Below, in pieces: positions 25,501 through 33,335 of a stretch of 64,000 nucleotides of DNA; position 1 is the first letter of the stretch, and each line of letters opens with the position of its first letter. The stretch covers positions 2,356,001 to 2,420,000 of the forward strand of contig NZ_CP177357.1 of assembly GCF_046845755.1 (NCBI RefSeq). The letters are read 5' to 3'. The position numbers and the translations under genes are program-made. The notes beneath the pieces are model-generated. The model had not been told where the DNA came from and made no database searches. It saw nothing but the letters and a program-made list of their open reading frames with translations. Source of the stretch: Rubrivirga sp046845755 (GTDB lineage: Bacteria; Bacteroidota; Rhodothermia; Rhodothermales; Rubricoccaceae).

Positions 25501-26066
25501 AGGTCGGACAGCTGGCGCGTCGTCCCCTCGGGCAGGATTGGCGTGTCCTCGTCGGTGAGCGCGGCGCGGAGCGCGACGCCGGGCGCGACCTCGCCCTCGA
25601 GCGACAGGCGGAGCGCGGAGGTGACCGACACGTCGCGGTTCGACCCTGCCACGACGCCCCGCGTGATGGAGCCGGACGTGCGGATGGCGGGCGGCGGGCG
25701 CGTGCTCGGCGGCGCGCGGCGGCGCCCGGTCGTGTCGGGCGCGTACAGCGCGCGCAGCGAGTCGACCGACGGGATCTGGGCGCGGACCGGCCCAACGACG
25801 GGCGCGGCGCGGTACGCGATGGCCACGTAGCGGACGGTGTCGGACGGCGCCAGTTCCAGCCGCCCCGTTCCGTCGAGCGTGTAGTCGGCCGGCGCGAGCG
25901 GGACGAACACGGAGTCGCGGAAGAGCGCGACCGTCTCGGTCCCGACGATCGGCCGGGCGCTCAAGAGCGCGGCCCGCTGGCCGGGCCCGAGCGCGAGCGT
26001 GTCGCGGCGGACCTGGGCGGCGGGCGCGGCGGCGCCGACGAGCAGGAGGACGAGCAGGACCCTCAT
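22545..26066 (-). CDS. Very large SprA-like surface beta-rich protein
   Basis: 1,173 residues from the ATG at 26066, giving a signal peptide (MRVLLVLLLVGAAAPAAQ). Residues about 230-330 strongly resemble the repeated segment of SprA (type IX secretion translocon): YRLEGEAGEAFVIVVPGSER, VFLDGRLLARGASADYTIDY, GTGEVTFTPAHLITAERRIT. The rest is long beta-strand sequence with DRVYVEVDGPGVRARLGDVD-type elements and a probable barrel ending VQLSAAL. At about half the size of true SprA it may be a shorter paralogue or surface usher. A TAGGTTGC -7-like box lies upstream. Function not established. Confidence 0.7.
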   Translation of the reverse strand: MRVLLVLLLVGAAAPAAQVRRDTLALGPGQRAALLSARPIVGTETVALFRDSVFVPLAPADYTLDGTGRLELAPSDTVRYVAIAYRAAPVVGPVRAQIPSVDSLRALYAPDTTGRRRAPPSTRPPPAIRTSGSITRGVVAGSNRDVSVTSALRLSLEGEVAPGVALRAALTDEDTPILPEGTTRQLSDLDRVYVEVDGPGVRARLGDVDLALPGTAFAPLSRQVQGAVVETRIPAAGVVRGGRVLGSASATRGRFRSQDLAPAEGVQGPYRLEGEAGEAFVIVVPGSERVFLDGRLLARGASADYTIDYGTGEVTFTPAHLITAERRITVDFEYSSGGFTQTLVASGVDLELGRGDQARGSVGVRVYREADAIGSATDLGLGDAELDLIRAAGDAPVLVPGEQPVPFDAESPFVLYTRRDTTEVGQPVTIFVPARPGDAEVFRVRFTRVGAGQGDYRRGGAALNGILYEYVGPGRGDFVPFRILPRPASRTLVDARGAVTLVPGVQAFGELARSVDDGNTLSDVGDGDDGAGAFETGLRLAAVPLGGGALTGQLALRQRADDFRPLDRVRGVDFNRRWNLARGGTPFGSALDTLGESTTEGVLAWAREGVTAEAQAGRLVLADLTSSRAALAATIGDERRSLVLEGAATATSGDGPIASQIGTGAFRRAQTVGAVTLGAFRPSLGFEHERRSQSGVFPQDSLLSASYSFLAIRPGLGVASGGSDAQAFVELRRESEPLALDGGESFADAATALTVEASGRAVGGTFQTEGRLGYRRKRYTDAFREQGRSDAESVALRLASRGSVARGALDGRVVYDALTERAPILQETFVRVGQDLGEYVWRDGEGEPRAGEPDGVAQLDEFFPETTPLEGTYLRTFVPGTDLVPTVGVGLGLRMDARPGRLTTGDGPLASVFRAVALRTVVDVRETTRERDVLRVLLLDPAVLQQPDLDAGTVDGRFRVDQDVILFPDLADRGGRLALSHAQSTARLAAGLERRLVQTARAEAFAPLAPTLDARLAAVASRRRTLSEAFASRTFDIGSVGAEGSVRWAPSPRVEVSVAPTLSTRTDALAGPGRPTGAFVARVPLEARWTRSGRFTAAARVEGSSVSLRGAEGGGLSLFELTDGRGPGLSAIWGVDAQIGLTERVRGSLVYDGRAPAGSRVIQTVRVQLSAAL

Positions 26067-26571
26067 CGGGGGGGAAGCCGGGGTGGCGGGGTCGCGGTGC
26101 TCGGGGACGTCGTCGGGGCGGGAGCGGCAACCTAGCGCCGCCGGGGGCGCGGGGCGGGTCACTCTGGGGTGGGACGGGACGGCGAAAGGGCGCTCTGGGT
26201 GCCCGCCGCAGGCGTCGAGGAGCATCGAGATCGCGTTTGGACGCACCGAGACGGCGTCTGGGCGTACCGAGATGGCATCTGGACGCACCGCGATGTCGTC
26301 TGGGCGCATCGCGTCGACACCTTGGCAGATCGCGAGGGCTTCTGGGCGCACTCCGGGGGCGGGGTGCTCGGCAGTCCCCCCGTCCGCGCGACGGTAGGAT
26401 TTGAGACTGGCGTCCACCGTGGGGCGGCTCCGCTGGTGTGGCACGACGCCACGGGGACTGTCCCCCTTGCCAGGGGGGACAGCTTGGACGCGCAACGCCA
26501 GCCCCTACGGTGTCCGCCGCGTGTGCGCGTCCGAGCGGGGGTCTGCCGAGCGCCGCGCCTCCCATCCCCTG
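26067..26571. other. Non-coding spacer with repeats
   Basis: 505 bp between the SprA-like gene start and the end of the lipoprotein gene upstream of it. It holds a six-unit 21-bp tandem repeat (26222-26347), a hairpin at 26458-26482 (CTGTCCCCC pairs with GGGGGACAG) and GC-rich filler. Open frames on both strands here have repeat-driven composition and no recognisable protein features. Confidence 0.6.
26222..26347. repeat. 21-bp tandem repeat, six degenerate units
   Basis: Units begin at 26222, 26243, 26264, 26285, 26306 and 26327, each ending TTTGGAC/TCTGGGC, with consensus near GCACCGAGATGGCGTCTGGG plus C. Because 21 is a multiple of three, both strands stay open and encode heptad-like repeats (for example VRPDAIS). 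Confidence 0.8.
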
Positions 26572-27447
26572 CTAGCGCGGCGGGATCGCGAGCAGGCCCA
26601 TCTCGCTGGTGGCGGGCCCGTCGAAGGCGGTGGCGGTGAGGAGCAGCGTCTGTCCTCGCCACGCGACCGCGCCCCGGAGCGTGCCGGAGGCGCCCGCCTC
26701 TGTCCGAGCGACAACCTCTCCCCCGACCGTGCGCACCGCCGCGTCGGTGCCGACGATCAGCAGACCGGCGCGGTCGGTCGCCACGCCCACCAGCCGCCCC
26801 AAGTCGCCCGCTTCGACGAAGGCGCCGGGCGACCCGAAGGCGTCGAAGGGCTGGACGCCGCCGCGCCCGGCGTCGGCGACCCAGAGCGTGCCGTCGTCGG
26901 CGAGCGCGAGATCGATGGGGGCTGCGAGCGTGCCTGCGCCGAGCACGCGCTCGACGGTCCCCTCGCTGCTGAGGCGCAGGACGTGGCCGCGCCCACCGTC
27001 GATCACGAAGACGATACCGTCGGGCGCCGCGGCGACCGCGACGGGCTGGCCTCGTGGGGCCTCGCGGCCGAAGTCGCCGGCGGGCTGGCGGGCGGACGCG
27101 CCGTCGAGGTCGGGGACGACGAGCGTACCGGCGCGCCGCCCCTCGGCGGTGTACTGGGCGACGAGCCCAGCGGCGCGGTCGGCGACGTAGATGGCCTGGC
27201 CGTTCGTGGGGTCGAGGTCGACGGGGTCAAGAAAGGCGTCGTCCCCGGTGCCGACGCCGCCGAGCCGCTGGACGACGGCGCCGTCCCGGATCGCGAGCAC
27301 GGTCCCGTCGGCGCCCTCGATCACCCAGATCGTGCCGTCGGGCGTGACGGCGAGCGCGCGGGCGTCGCGGAACGGCTGGCCCGGCGTCGCGGGCGGGCCG
27401 GTGCAGGCGCCCAAGACGAGCGCCAGCGCGAGCGCACCGGCCCTCAT
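26572..27447 (-). CDS. NHL/beta-propeller-like lipoprotein
   Basis: 291 residues. The ATG at 27447 overlaps the purD stop (ATGA), so the two are translationally coupled. A lipobox is seen in MRAGALALALVLGACTG (Cys 15). The body has repeated blades of NHL/SMP-30 style: ALAVTPDGTIWVIEGADGTV, PTNGQAIYVADRAAG, VAVAAAPDGIVFVIDGGRGH, DLALADDGTLWVADAGRGG. These six-bladed propellers usually bind ligands or act as lactonases or peptidoglycan-associated proteins. No functional reason for the link to purD is apparent. Confidence 0.75.
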   Translation of the reverse strand: MRAGALALALVLGACTGPPATPGQPFRDARALAVTPDGTIWVIEGADGTVLAIRDGAVVQRLGGVGTGDDAFLDPVDLDPTNGQAIYVADRAAGLVAQYTAEGRRAGTLVVPDLDGASARQPAGDFGREAPRGQPVAVAAAPDGIVFVIDGGRGHVLRLSSEGTVERVLGAGTLAAPIDLALADDGTLWVADAGRGGVQPFDAFGSPGAFVEAGDLGRLVGVATDRAGLLIVGTDAAVRTVGGEVVARTEAGASGTLRGAVAWRGQTLLLTATAFDGPATSEMGLLAIPPR

Positions 27448-28718
27448 CGCACCAGCCCTTTCTGGCCGATGTCGCGGCGTAGCGTCTTGCCCTCGAAGGC
27501 GACCTCGTCGGCGCCCGCGTAGGCGGCGTCGAGCGCGGCCTGGAGCGTGTCGCCCACGCCGGTGATGCCGAGCACGCGGCCGCCGGCCGTGACGACGTTG
27601 CCCTCGGGCGAGCGCGCCGTCCCGGCGTGGTAGACCGTCGCGTGCTCGTCCGCGCGGTCGAGGCCCGAGATCGTCTTGCCGGCCTCGTACGTCCCCGGGT
27701 ACCCGGCCGAGGCCAGCACGACGCACGCCGCGGCGCGGTCGTCGACGTCGACCGTCGCCTCCGCCAGCCGCTCGGTCGCGATCGCCTCGAACAGGTCGAG
27801 CGGGTCGGACGCCAGCAGGGGGAGCAGGACCTGCGCTTCGGGGTCGCCGAAGCGGCAGTTGAACTCGACCACCGACGGCGCGCCGTCGTCGATCATCAGG
27901 CCGACGTACAGGATGCCCTGGTAGGGGTGGCCCTCGGCGCGCATCCCATCGAGCACGGGCCGGACCACCTCGGCCTCGGCGCGGGCCCGGACGGTGGGCG
28001 TCACGACCGGAGCCGGCGCGTAGGCGCCCATGCCGCCCGTGTTGGGGCCCGTGTCGCCCTCGCCGATGCGCTTGTGGTCCTGGGCCGCGGGGAGCAGCAC
28101 GTAGTCGGTCCCGTCGGTGAGCACGAACAGCGACGCCTCCTCGCCGGCCAGGAACGCCTCCACGAGCACCGTCGCCCCGGCCGTCCCGAAGGCGCCGCCC
28201 TCGAGCATGTCGGCGAGCGCGTCGAGCGCATCGGCGCGCGTCTCGGCGACGACGACGCCCTTGCCCGCCGCCAGCCCGTCCGCCTTGAGGACGACCGGGA
28301 GCGGGTGGTTCTCGACGTACGCCCGCGCCTCGTCGAGCGCGCCGAGCCCGAAGGTGCGGGACTGCGCGGTGGGTACGCCCCAGCGCTCCATGGCGGCCTT
28401 TGCGAAGGCCTTCGAGCCCTCCAGCCGCGCCGCCGCCTTGGTCGGCCCGACGACAGGCACGCCGGCCTCGGCGAGCCGGTCCGCCAGCCCGGCCACGAGC
28501 GGCACCTCGGGCCCAACGACGACCAGGCCGACGGCCTCGGCGGCGACGAGGGCCAGCAGGCCGTCGAGGTCGTCGGCGGCGACGGCCACGTTTTCGGCGT
28601 GGTCGGCCGTGCCGGGGTTGCCGGGCGCGCACAGCAGGCGGGGGCGGCGCGGGCTCCGGGCGAGGGCGGCGACGAGCGCGTGCTCGCGGCCGCCGCCACC
28701 GACGACGAGGACGGTCAT
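27444..28718 (-). CDS. purD: Phosphoribosylamine-glycine ligase
   Basis: 424 residues, standard length, from the ATG at 28718 (MTVLVVGGGGREHALV). GARS joins 5-phosphoribosylamine and glycine with ATP in step two of purine synthesis. Visible features: the N-terminal GGGGREHAL and CAPGNPGTADHAENV, ATP-grasp domain with VVGPTKAAARLEGSKAFAK, PVVLKADGLAAGKGVVVAET, HKRIGEGDTGPNTGGMGAYAP and VVEFNCRFGDPEAQVLLPLL. No other pur gene adjoins. A TATCTTTT box lies 21 bp upstream of the start. Confidence 0.95.
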   Translation of the reverse strand: MTVLVVGGGGREHALVAALARSPRRPRLLCAPGNPGTADHAENVAVAADDLDGLLALVAAEAVGLVVVGPEVPLVAGLADRLAEAGVPVVGPTKAAARLEGSKAFAKAAMERWGVPTAQSRTFGLGALDEARAYVENHPLPVVLKADGLAAGKGVVVAETRADALDALADMLEGGAFGTAGATVLVEAFLAGEEASLFVLTDGTDYVLLPAAQDHKRIGEGDTGPNTGGMGAYAPAPVVTPTVRARAEAEVVRPVLDGMRAEGHPYQGILYVGLMIDDGAPSVVEFNCRFGDPEAQVLLPLLASDPLDLFEAIATERLAEATVDVDDRAAACVVLASAGYPGTYEAGKTISGLDRADEHATVYHAGTARSPEGNVVTAGGRVLGITGVGDTLQAALDAAYAGADEVAFEGKTLRRDIGQKGLVR

Positions 28719-28739
28719 GGATGCGGGGGGCGTGGAGCG

Positions 28740-28747
28740 AAAAGATA
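28740..28747 (-). promoter_or_regulatory. Candidate -7 promoter element for purD
   Basis: The minus strand reads TATCTTTT, a close match to TAnnTTTG, 21 bp before the purD ATG in the 69-bp divergent spacer shared with the barrel gene at 28788. Confidence 0.45.
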
Positions 28748-28787
28748 CCGGGCGCGTACACTCCGCCCCTCCCCCTCTCCCCGGCCC

Positions 28788-30098
28788 GTGATCGTCCTTC
28801 TCGCCCTCGCGCTCTTCGTCCAACAGCCGGTCCCCGCCGACACCACCGACACGCCGACCGAGGCCGACGCGGTCGAGGCGCTCGACGAGGCCTCGGACGT
28901 GGCGGCCGTGCTCCAGCCCGAGCCGGGCTACACCGAGGACGAGGACCGCAGCCCGGGCATCCGCTTCCGCCCCCGCATCGCGCCCTCGGCGCTGTACTCC
29001 TCGAACCGCGGCTTCGGCATCGGGGGCGGCGTCGGGATCACGAACCTGGGGTGGACCGGCACCGACATGACGGTCGACCTCCGGCTCCAGCAGCGCTACC
29101 AGGGCGCGAACGTCACCTTCTTTACCGACGACCCCTACGACTCGACGCTCCACGGGCTGTTCAGCATCGGCGGCTCCACGACCGAGCGGCGGCGGTACTT
29201 CGGGCTCGGGCCGAACACGGTCCCGGAGAGCGAGATCAACCTGTTCCACGACGCGGCGCAGGCCGAGGCGCGGCTGGGGATGTACCCGCTCGGCAACACG
29301 GCGCTCTACGTCCAGCCCGGCATCCGCCTGCTCTACGACTACTCCGGGGGCGTCAACCCCGACGCCGGCACGGGCTCGCTGGCCGGGCTCGACGCCAAGT
29401 CGCGCGAGGCCGTCGACGTGGCGGCGGGGCAGGACCGCTACGGGGCGTCGGTCGGGATCGAGCTGGCGACCGACTTGCGCGACTGGCCCTCGTACCCTCG
29501 GCGTGGGACGTTCGCGACCGCCGAGCACCGCCGGTTCGTGGCGCTCGACGACTCGAAGCTGACGCTGGCGCGGTACTCGGCCTCGGCCATCGGCTACCTC
29601 CCCATCCGGGGCCGGACGACGTTCATCCTGCGCGGCGTCGGCATCCTTACGCGGAGCGGCGACGCCGACGGCGACGGCGTCGACGACCCGATCCCGTTCT
29701 ACTACCTCCCGACGCTCGACAGCCGCGTGGCGACGGCCTTCCGGCAGGACCGGCTGGCGGGCCGCGACGTGCTCGCGGTCGGCGCGGGCGTCCGGGCCCC
29801 GATCATCGACGTGCTCGGCATCTACGGGCTCGACATGTTGGTGATGGGGTACCTCGGCAACGCCTACGACAACGTGTTCGAGCAGTTCACGACGCGCATC
29901 TCGTTCGAGGAGGGCTCGTTCCTGGACGACACCGGCGCCGCGCTCCGCCCGTCGCTGGCGCTGGGCATGGGGATCGTGAACCTCGACAAGGAGCGCGTGG
30001 TCGTCGGCGGGCTCGTCGGGCTCGGCCCCGGTGGCGTGACGGTCGCCACGCTGCGGATCGCCTACGACCTCCGCGACGCCCGGCCATTGTTCCGGTAG
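28788..30098 (+). CDS. BamA/Omp85-like outer-membrane barrel protein
   Basis: 436 residues from a GTG at 28788; the first residues (VIVLLALALFVQQPVPADTTD) form a short signal peptide. No POTRA domains are present: an acidic linker leads straight into a 16-strand-like barrel (FRPRIAPSALYSSNRGFGIG, DLRLQQRYQGANVTFFTD, GATGIELATDLRDW-type strands ending LRIAYDLRDARPLFR). The segment DLRDWPSYPRRGTFATAEHRR and the terminal R/F strand are typical of surface-antigen (D15) barrels. It may act as a stand-alone outer-membrane insertion or transport factor. Divergent from purD. Confidence 0.75.
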   Translation: MIVLLALALFVQQPVPADTTDTPTEADAVEALDEASDVAAVLQPEPGYTEDEDRSPGIRFRPRIAPSALYSSNRGFGIGGGVGITNLGWTGTDMTVDLRLQQRYQGANVTFFTDDPYDSTLHGLFSIGGSTTERRRYFGLGPNTVPESEINLFHDAAQAEARLGMYPLGNTALYVQPGIRLLYDYSGGVNPDAGTGSLAGLDAKSREAVDVAAGQDRYGASVGIELATDLRDWPSYPRRGTFATAEHRRFVALDDSKLTLARYSASAIGYLPIRGRTTFILRGVGILTRSGDADGDGVDDPIPFYYLPTLDSRVATAFRQDRLAGRDVLAVGAGVRAPIIDVLGIYGLDMLVMGYLGNAYDNVFEQFTTRISFEEGSFLDDTGAALRPSLALGMGIVNLDKERVVVGGLVGLGPGGVTVATLRIAYDLRDARPLFR

Positions 30099-30454
30099 GG
30101 GGAGTGGGCTGCGGCTACCCCGCCCTCTGAAGCGAGTCGGCCGTCTTCTCGCGGGAGGTCAAGGAAAGGTCCAGCACTGTCCTCTCCAGACTTGTCATCC
30201 TGAGCGACTGCGAAGGATCTCAGCGCGAGGCCTCCCGGCCAGACATCCGGTTCCGAGGGCTCGACACGCTGGCGTTGAGATCCTTCGCTCTGCTCAGGAT
30301 GACAGGTAAGGGGGGGCACGTCCAGCACTCAACGGCCCTGCCCCGCTGAGTGGAGGAGACCTCAGTACTGTCGGCCCGCCAGCAGAGCTTCGCCAACGTT
30401 GAACCGCGAACGTGGAACGGGGCAGGCTAGATTGGCGCGTCCCCCCGGTCGCCC
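30099..30454. other. Non-coding spacer with inverted repeat element
   Basis: 356 bp with no credible gene. It contains the inverted repeat described at 30193-30304. A small minus-strand frame reading CHPEQSEGS and SFAVAQDDK is the well-known spurious translation of that repeat. Sequence 30360-30450 is otherwise featureless. Confidence 0.7.
30193..30304. repeat. TGTCATCCTGAGC inverted-repeat element
   Basis: The left arm (30193-30225) and right arm (30273-30304) are near-perfect reverse complements built on TGTCATCCTGAGC, then GCGAAGGATCTCA, with a 47-base middle. This is a common miniature palindromic element of environmental bacterial genomes. A degenerate half copy (TGTCGTCCTGAGC) is at 22528-22540. 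Confidence 0.8.
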
Positions 30455-31429
30455 GTGCCCCTTCCGCAAGCTCCCCGCTGGTTGTTCGCCCTCAAGGGCG
30501 TGCTCGCGCTGGCGGCCGTCGGCGCGCTGGTGTGGCTGGCGGACCCGCGCGCGGTCGCCACGGCGCTCGCGCACGCGAACGTGGGCTGGATGCTGGCGGC
30601 GCTTGCCCTCGTGCCCGTCAACATCGGGCTGGAGGCGTACCGCTGGGGGCGGCTGGTGCGGCGGCTGGCGCCGGACGTCCGCCACCGCGACGTGCTCCGC
30701 GCCGTCGTCGGCTCGTACCCGCTCGGCCTGCTGACGCCGGGCCGGATCGGCGACTACGTGGGCCGGGCGGTCTACCTCCGCGACATCCCGCCGGGCGCCT
30801 CGGCCGCGCTCACGTTCGGCGAGCGGATGGCGACGCTCGCGGCGTGCCTGGTCGGCGGGCTCGTCGCGCTCGGGCCGTACCTCCGCGCGGAGGTCGCCCC
30901 GTCGCCGCTGTGGTCGGCCGTTCTCGCCGTCGGGCTGGCGGCGACGGGCGGGCTGGTCGGGCTCATCCTGTTCCCGTCGCTGGCGCGGACGGTCGTCTCG
31001 ACGCTCGTGCCGTTCGCACCCGTCCGTCGCGCAGCCGCGGCGTTTAGCCAGATCCCCCAAGAGGAGGGCGCGACGCTGCTCGGGCTGTCGGCGCTGCGCT
31101 ACGTCGTGTTCTCGGGCCAGTTCGTGCTGCTCGCGCACGCGCTCGCGCCGCAGGCACCCGTGGCGGGGCTGTGGGCGGGCGTGGCGCTGGTCTTCTTCGC
31201 CAAGAGCGCCATCCCCCAGGTGACGTTGGGCGACCTTGGCGTGCGCGAGGGCGCGGCCGTGTTTTTCCTGGGCAGCTACGGCGTCGCCCCCGCCGCCGCG
31301 CTCGACGCCTCGCTGGCGCTGTTCGCGATCAACCTGCTGCTCCCCGCGATCGTCGGCGCGCCGCTCCTGGTCCAGCTCCGGCTCCGCCGCTCGGCGGACC
31401 GGATCGCGCGGACGGAGGTGTCGGCATGA
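30455..31429 (+). CDS. LPG-synthase-TM/UPF0104 family integral membrane protein
   Basis: 324 residues starting at a GTG (30455), with about eight membrane helices and the family signatures LEAYRWGRLVRRL, SYPLGLLTPGRIGDYVGRA, GERMATLAACL and PQVTLGDLGVREGAAVFFLG. This flippase-like fold is shared with the transmembrane part of MprF and with lipid carriers such as AglD. It is the first gene of a four-gene unit whose reading frames all overlap by four bases, pointing to a shared glycolipid or envelope polysaccharide job. Substrate unknown. Confidence 0.82.
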   Translation: MPLPQAPRWLFALKGVLALAAVGALVWLADPRAVATALAHANVGWMLAALALVPVNIGLEAYRWGRLVRRLAPDVRHRDVLRAVVGSYPLGLLTPGRIGDYVGRAVYLRDIPPGASAALTFGERMATLAACLVGGLVALGPYLRAEVAPSPLWSAVLAVGLAATGGLVGLILFPSLARTVVSTLVPFAPVRRAAAAFSQIPQEEGATLLGLSALRYVVFSGQFVLLAHALAPQAPVAGLWAGVALVFFAKSAIPQVTLGDLGVREGAAVFFLGSYGVAPAAALDASLALFAINLLLPAIVGAPLLVQLRLRRSADRIARTEVSA

Positions 31430-32649
31430 TCCCGACCGTCTTCGCCGCGCTCCTGCTGGCGTTCGGCGTCGCGTACGCCGTGCAGCTTGGGATGTGGGCG
31501 CGCGGGTTCGCCCGGGAGGCCGCCCGCACCGACGCCCTGGCGCCGCTCGCGGAGGACGCGCTCCCCACCATCACCGTCGTCGTCGCCGCGCGCGACGAGG
31601 AGGACACGATCGGCCCGTGCGTCGACTCGATCCTGGCGACGGACTACCCGGCGGGCAAGCTCGAGGTCATCGTCGTCGACGACGACAGCGCCGATGCCAC
31701 GGCGGACGTGGTCCGCCAGCGGATGACGGCGCGCCACGCGCTCGCGCCCGCCGGCGACGAGCTCCACCCCGACGACTGGGACGAGGCCGAGGGCGGCGGG
31801 CGGCTCCGGCTCATCCACATCCCCGAGGACCGCCGCCGGGACCGGGCCCACAAGAAGGCCGCGATCGAGAAGGCCGTCGCGCACGCGCGCGGCGAGCTCA
31901 TCCTGACGACCGACGCCGACTGCATCGTGCCCCCGGGCTGGCCCCGGGCGCTCGCGGCGCAGTTCGAGGGCCCCGAGATCGCGTTCGTCTCCGGGCCGGT
32001 CGCCTACACCGTCCGGCCGACCGACGGGCTGTTCGTCAAGCTCCAGGCGATGGACTTTTTCGGCGTCATGGCGTGCGGCGCCGGCGCCATCGGGTGCGGC
32101 CGCCCCCACCTCGCGAACGGCGCGAACGTCGGCTACCGGCGCGAGACGTTTCAAGCGCTGGGCGGCTTCTCGGGGATCGACCACGTGACCAGCGGCGACG
32201 ACGAGCTGCTGATGCAGAAAATCGCGTACACCACGCCGCTCGACATCCGCTTCTGCGCCGACCCGGGCGCCGTCGTGACGACCGAGCCGGTGCGCACGGT
32301 CAAGGCGTTCGTCCACCAGCGCAAGCGGTGGGCCTCAAAAAGCCTCAACTACCGGCCGTCGCTCCAGCGGATGATCCTGACGATCGGGGCGTTCTACTTT
32401 CTGATCACGGCGGCGTACCTCGCCGTCTGGGTGTGGCCCGTGCTCGTGCCCGCCTTGCTGGCGGGGCTGGGGCTGAAGGCGCTCGGCGACCTGGCGGCGA
32501 TGGCCCCGGCCGCGCGCCGCTTCGGCCGGCTCCGCCTGCTCTGGGTGTACCCGCTCCACCTGCTCTTGCACTCGCCGCACTCGCTGATGGTCGGCATCCT
32601 GGGGCCGCTGGGCGGCTTCGAGTGGAAAGGGCGCGAGCTGGACCAGTGA
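31426..32649 (+). CDS. Membrane glycosyltransferase, family 2
   Basis: 407 residues; the ATG overlaps the previous stop (ATGA). One N-terminal helix and two to three C-terminal helices flank a GT-A domain with TITVVVAARDEEDTIGPCVD, IVVDDDSADATADVV, TTDADCIVPPGWP (DxD-type metal site), SGDDELLMQKI (acceptor-site acid) and VHQRKRWASKSLNY (QxxRW-like). It probably transfers a sugar to a lipid or nascent polysaccharide on the inner face of the membrane. Its paralogue lies two genes downstream. Confidence 0.88.
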   Translation: MIPTVFAALLLAFGVAYAVQLGMWARGFAREAARTDALAPLAEDALPTITVVVAARDEEDTIGPCVDSILATDYPAGKLEVIVVDDDSADATADVVRQRMTARHALAPAGDELHPDDWDEAEGGGRLRLIHIPEDRRRDRAHKKAAIEKAVAHARGELILTTDADCIVPPGWPRALAAQFEGPEIAFVSGPVAYTVRPTDGLFVKLQAMDFFGVMACGAGAIGCGRPHLANGANVGYRRETFQALGGFSGIDHVTSGDDELLMQKIAYTTPLDIRFCADPGAVVTTEPVRTVKAFVHQRKRWASKSLNYRPSLQRMILTIGAFYFLITAAYLAVWVWPVLVPALLAGLGLKALGDLAAMAPAARRFGRLRLLWVYPLHLLLHSPHSLMVGILGPLGGFEWKGRELDQ

Positions 32650-33335
32650 CGCCAGACGCAGGGAGCACGGGGCTCCGGGCCCTCGGCACGCTGGCGACCC
32701 GCTTGCGCGATTCCCTCGCGCCCCGCGTGCTGGGTCCCATCGTCGGCGGGATGGTGCACGGGCCAGAGAGGGTCGGGGGCCACCCGGCGCTGTACCTGAC
32801 GGTCGACGACGGGCCGGACGCTGAGGGCACGCCACGCTGGCTCGACACGCTCGCGCGGCACGACGCCCGGGCCGTGTTTTTTCTCTCGGCCCCAAATGCC
32901 GAGGCCCACCCCGACCAGGTGACCGCGATCCTCGAGGCGGGCCACCGGGTCGGCAACCACGGCGACGCCCACCGCAGCGCGTGGCGGCATCCGCGAGCCG
33001 TGACGGCGGGGCTGGCGCGCGCCGAGCGCGTGCTCTCGGAGATGACCGGCGGGCCCGTCCGCGACGTCCGTCCGCCGTACGGGCGCGTGACGCCGGGCCT
33101 GCTCCGCTGGTCGCGCACGCGGCGGCTGGTGCTGTGGGACACGATGCCCGGCGACTTCCTACCTTCCCGGAGCCCCAAGCGGCTCGCGACCGAGCTGCTG
33201 ACGCTCGCGCGGCCCGGCTCGATCGTCGTCCTGCACGACGGCCCGCCGACCCCGCGCGCGACGGCCGCGCTCGACCTCGCCCTGCCCCGCCTCGCCGCTG
33301 CCGGCTGGCGGTTCCCCGCCCTGCCCGCTCCATGA
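32646..33335 (+). CDS. Polysaccharide deacetylase (NodB homology)
   Basis: 229 residues from a GTG overlapping the GT2 stop (GTGA). NodB motifs are visible: YLTVDDGPDAEGTPRWLD (motif 1 with Val for the usual Phe), VGNHGDAHRSAW (HxxxH motif 2), VRPPYGRVTP (motif 3), LWDTMPGDF (motif 4) and IVVLHDGPP (motif 5). The two Asp residues and two His residues needed for metal and catalysis are present. It likely removes N- or O-acetyl groups from a glycan made by the adjacent transferases. No signal peptide is seen, so cytoplasmic action on a lipid-linked sugar is possible. Confidence 0.86.
   Translation: MTPDAGSTGLRALGTLATRLRDSLAPRVLGPIVGGMVHGPERVGGHPALYLTVDDGPDAEGTPRWLDTLARHDARAVFFLSAPNAEAHPDQVTAILEAGHRVGNHGDAHRSAWRHPRAVTAGLARAERVLSEMTGGPVRDVRPPYGRVTPGLLRWSRTRRLVLWDTMPGDFLPSRSPKRLATELLTLARPGSIVVLHDGPPTPRATAALDLALPRLAAAGWRFPALPAP

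Noticed and set aside
26222..26347. CRISPR array
   Set aside because: Units are 21 bp, contiguous and degenerate with no spacers, and no cas genes are present.
26169..26639. Plus-strand frame with VWTHRDGVWAYRD repeats
   Set aside because: Its repeats are a direct product of the 21-bp tandem array; no promoter, no conserved domain, and it overlaps the lipoprotein gene end.
30062..30328. Minus-strand frame reading CHPEQSEGS and LRSFAVAQDDK
   Set aside because: It is the familiar spurious translation of the TGTCATCCTGAGC inverted repeat, overlaps the end of the barrel gene, and has no protein features.
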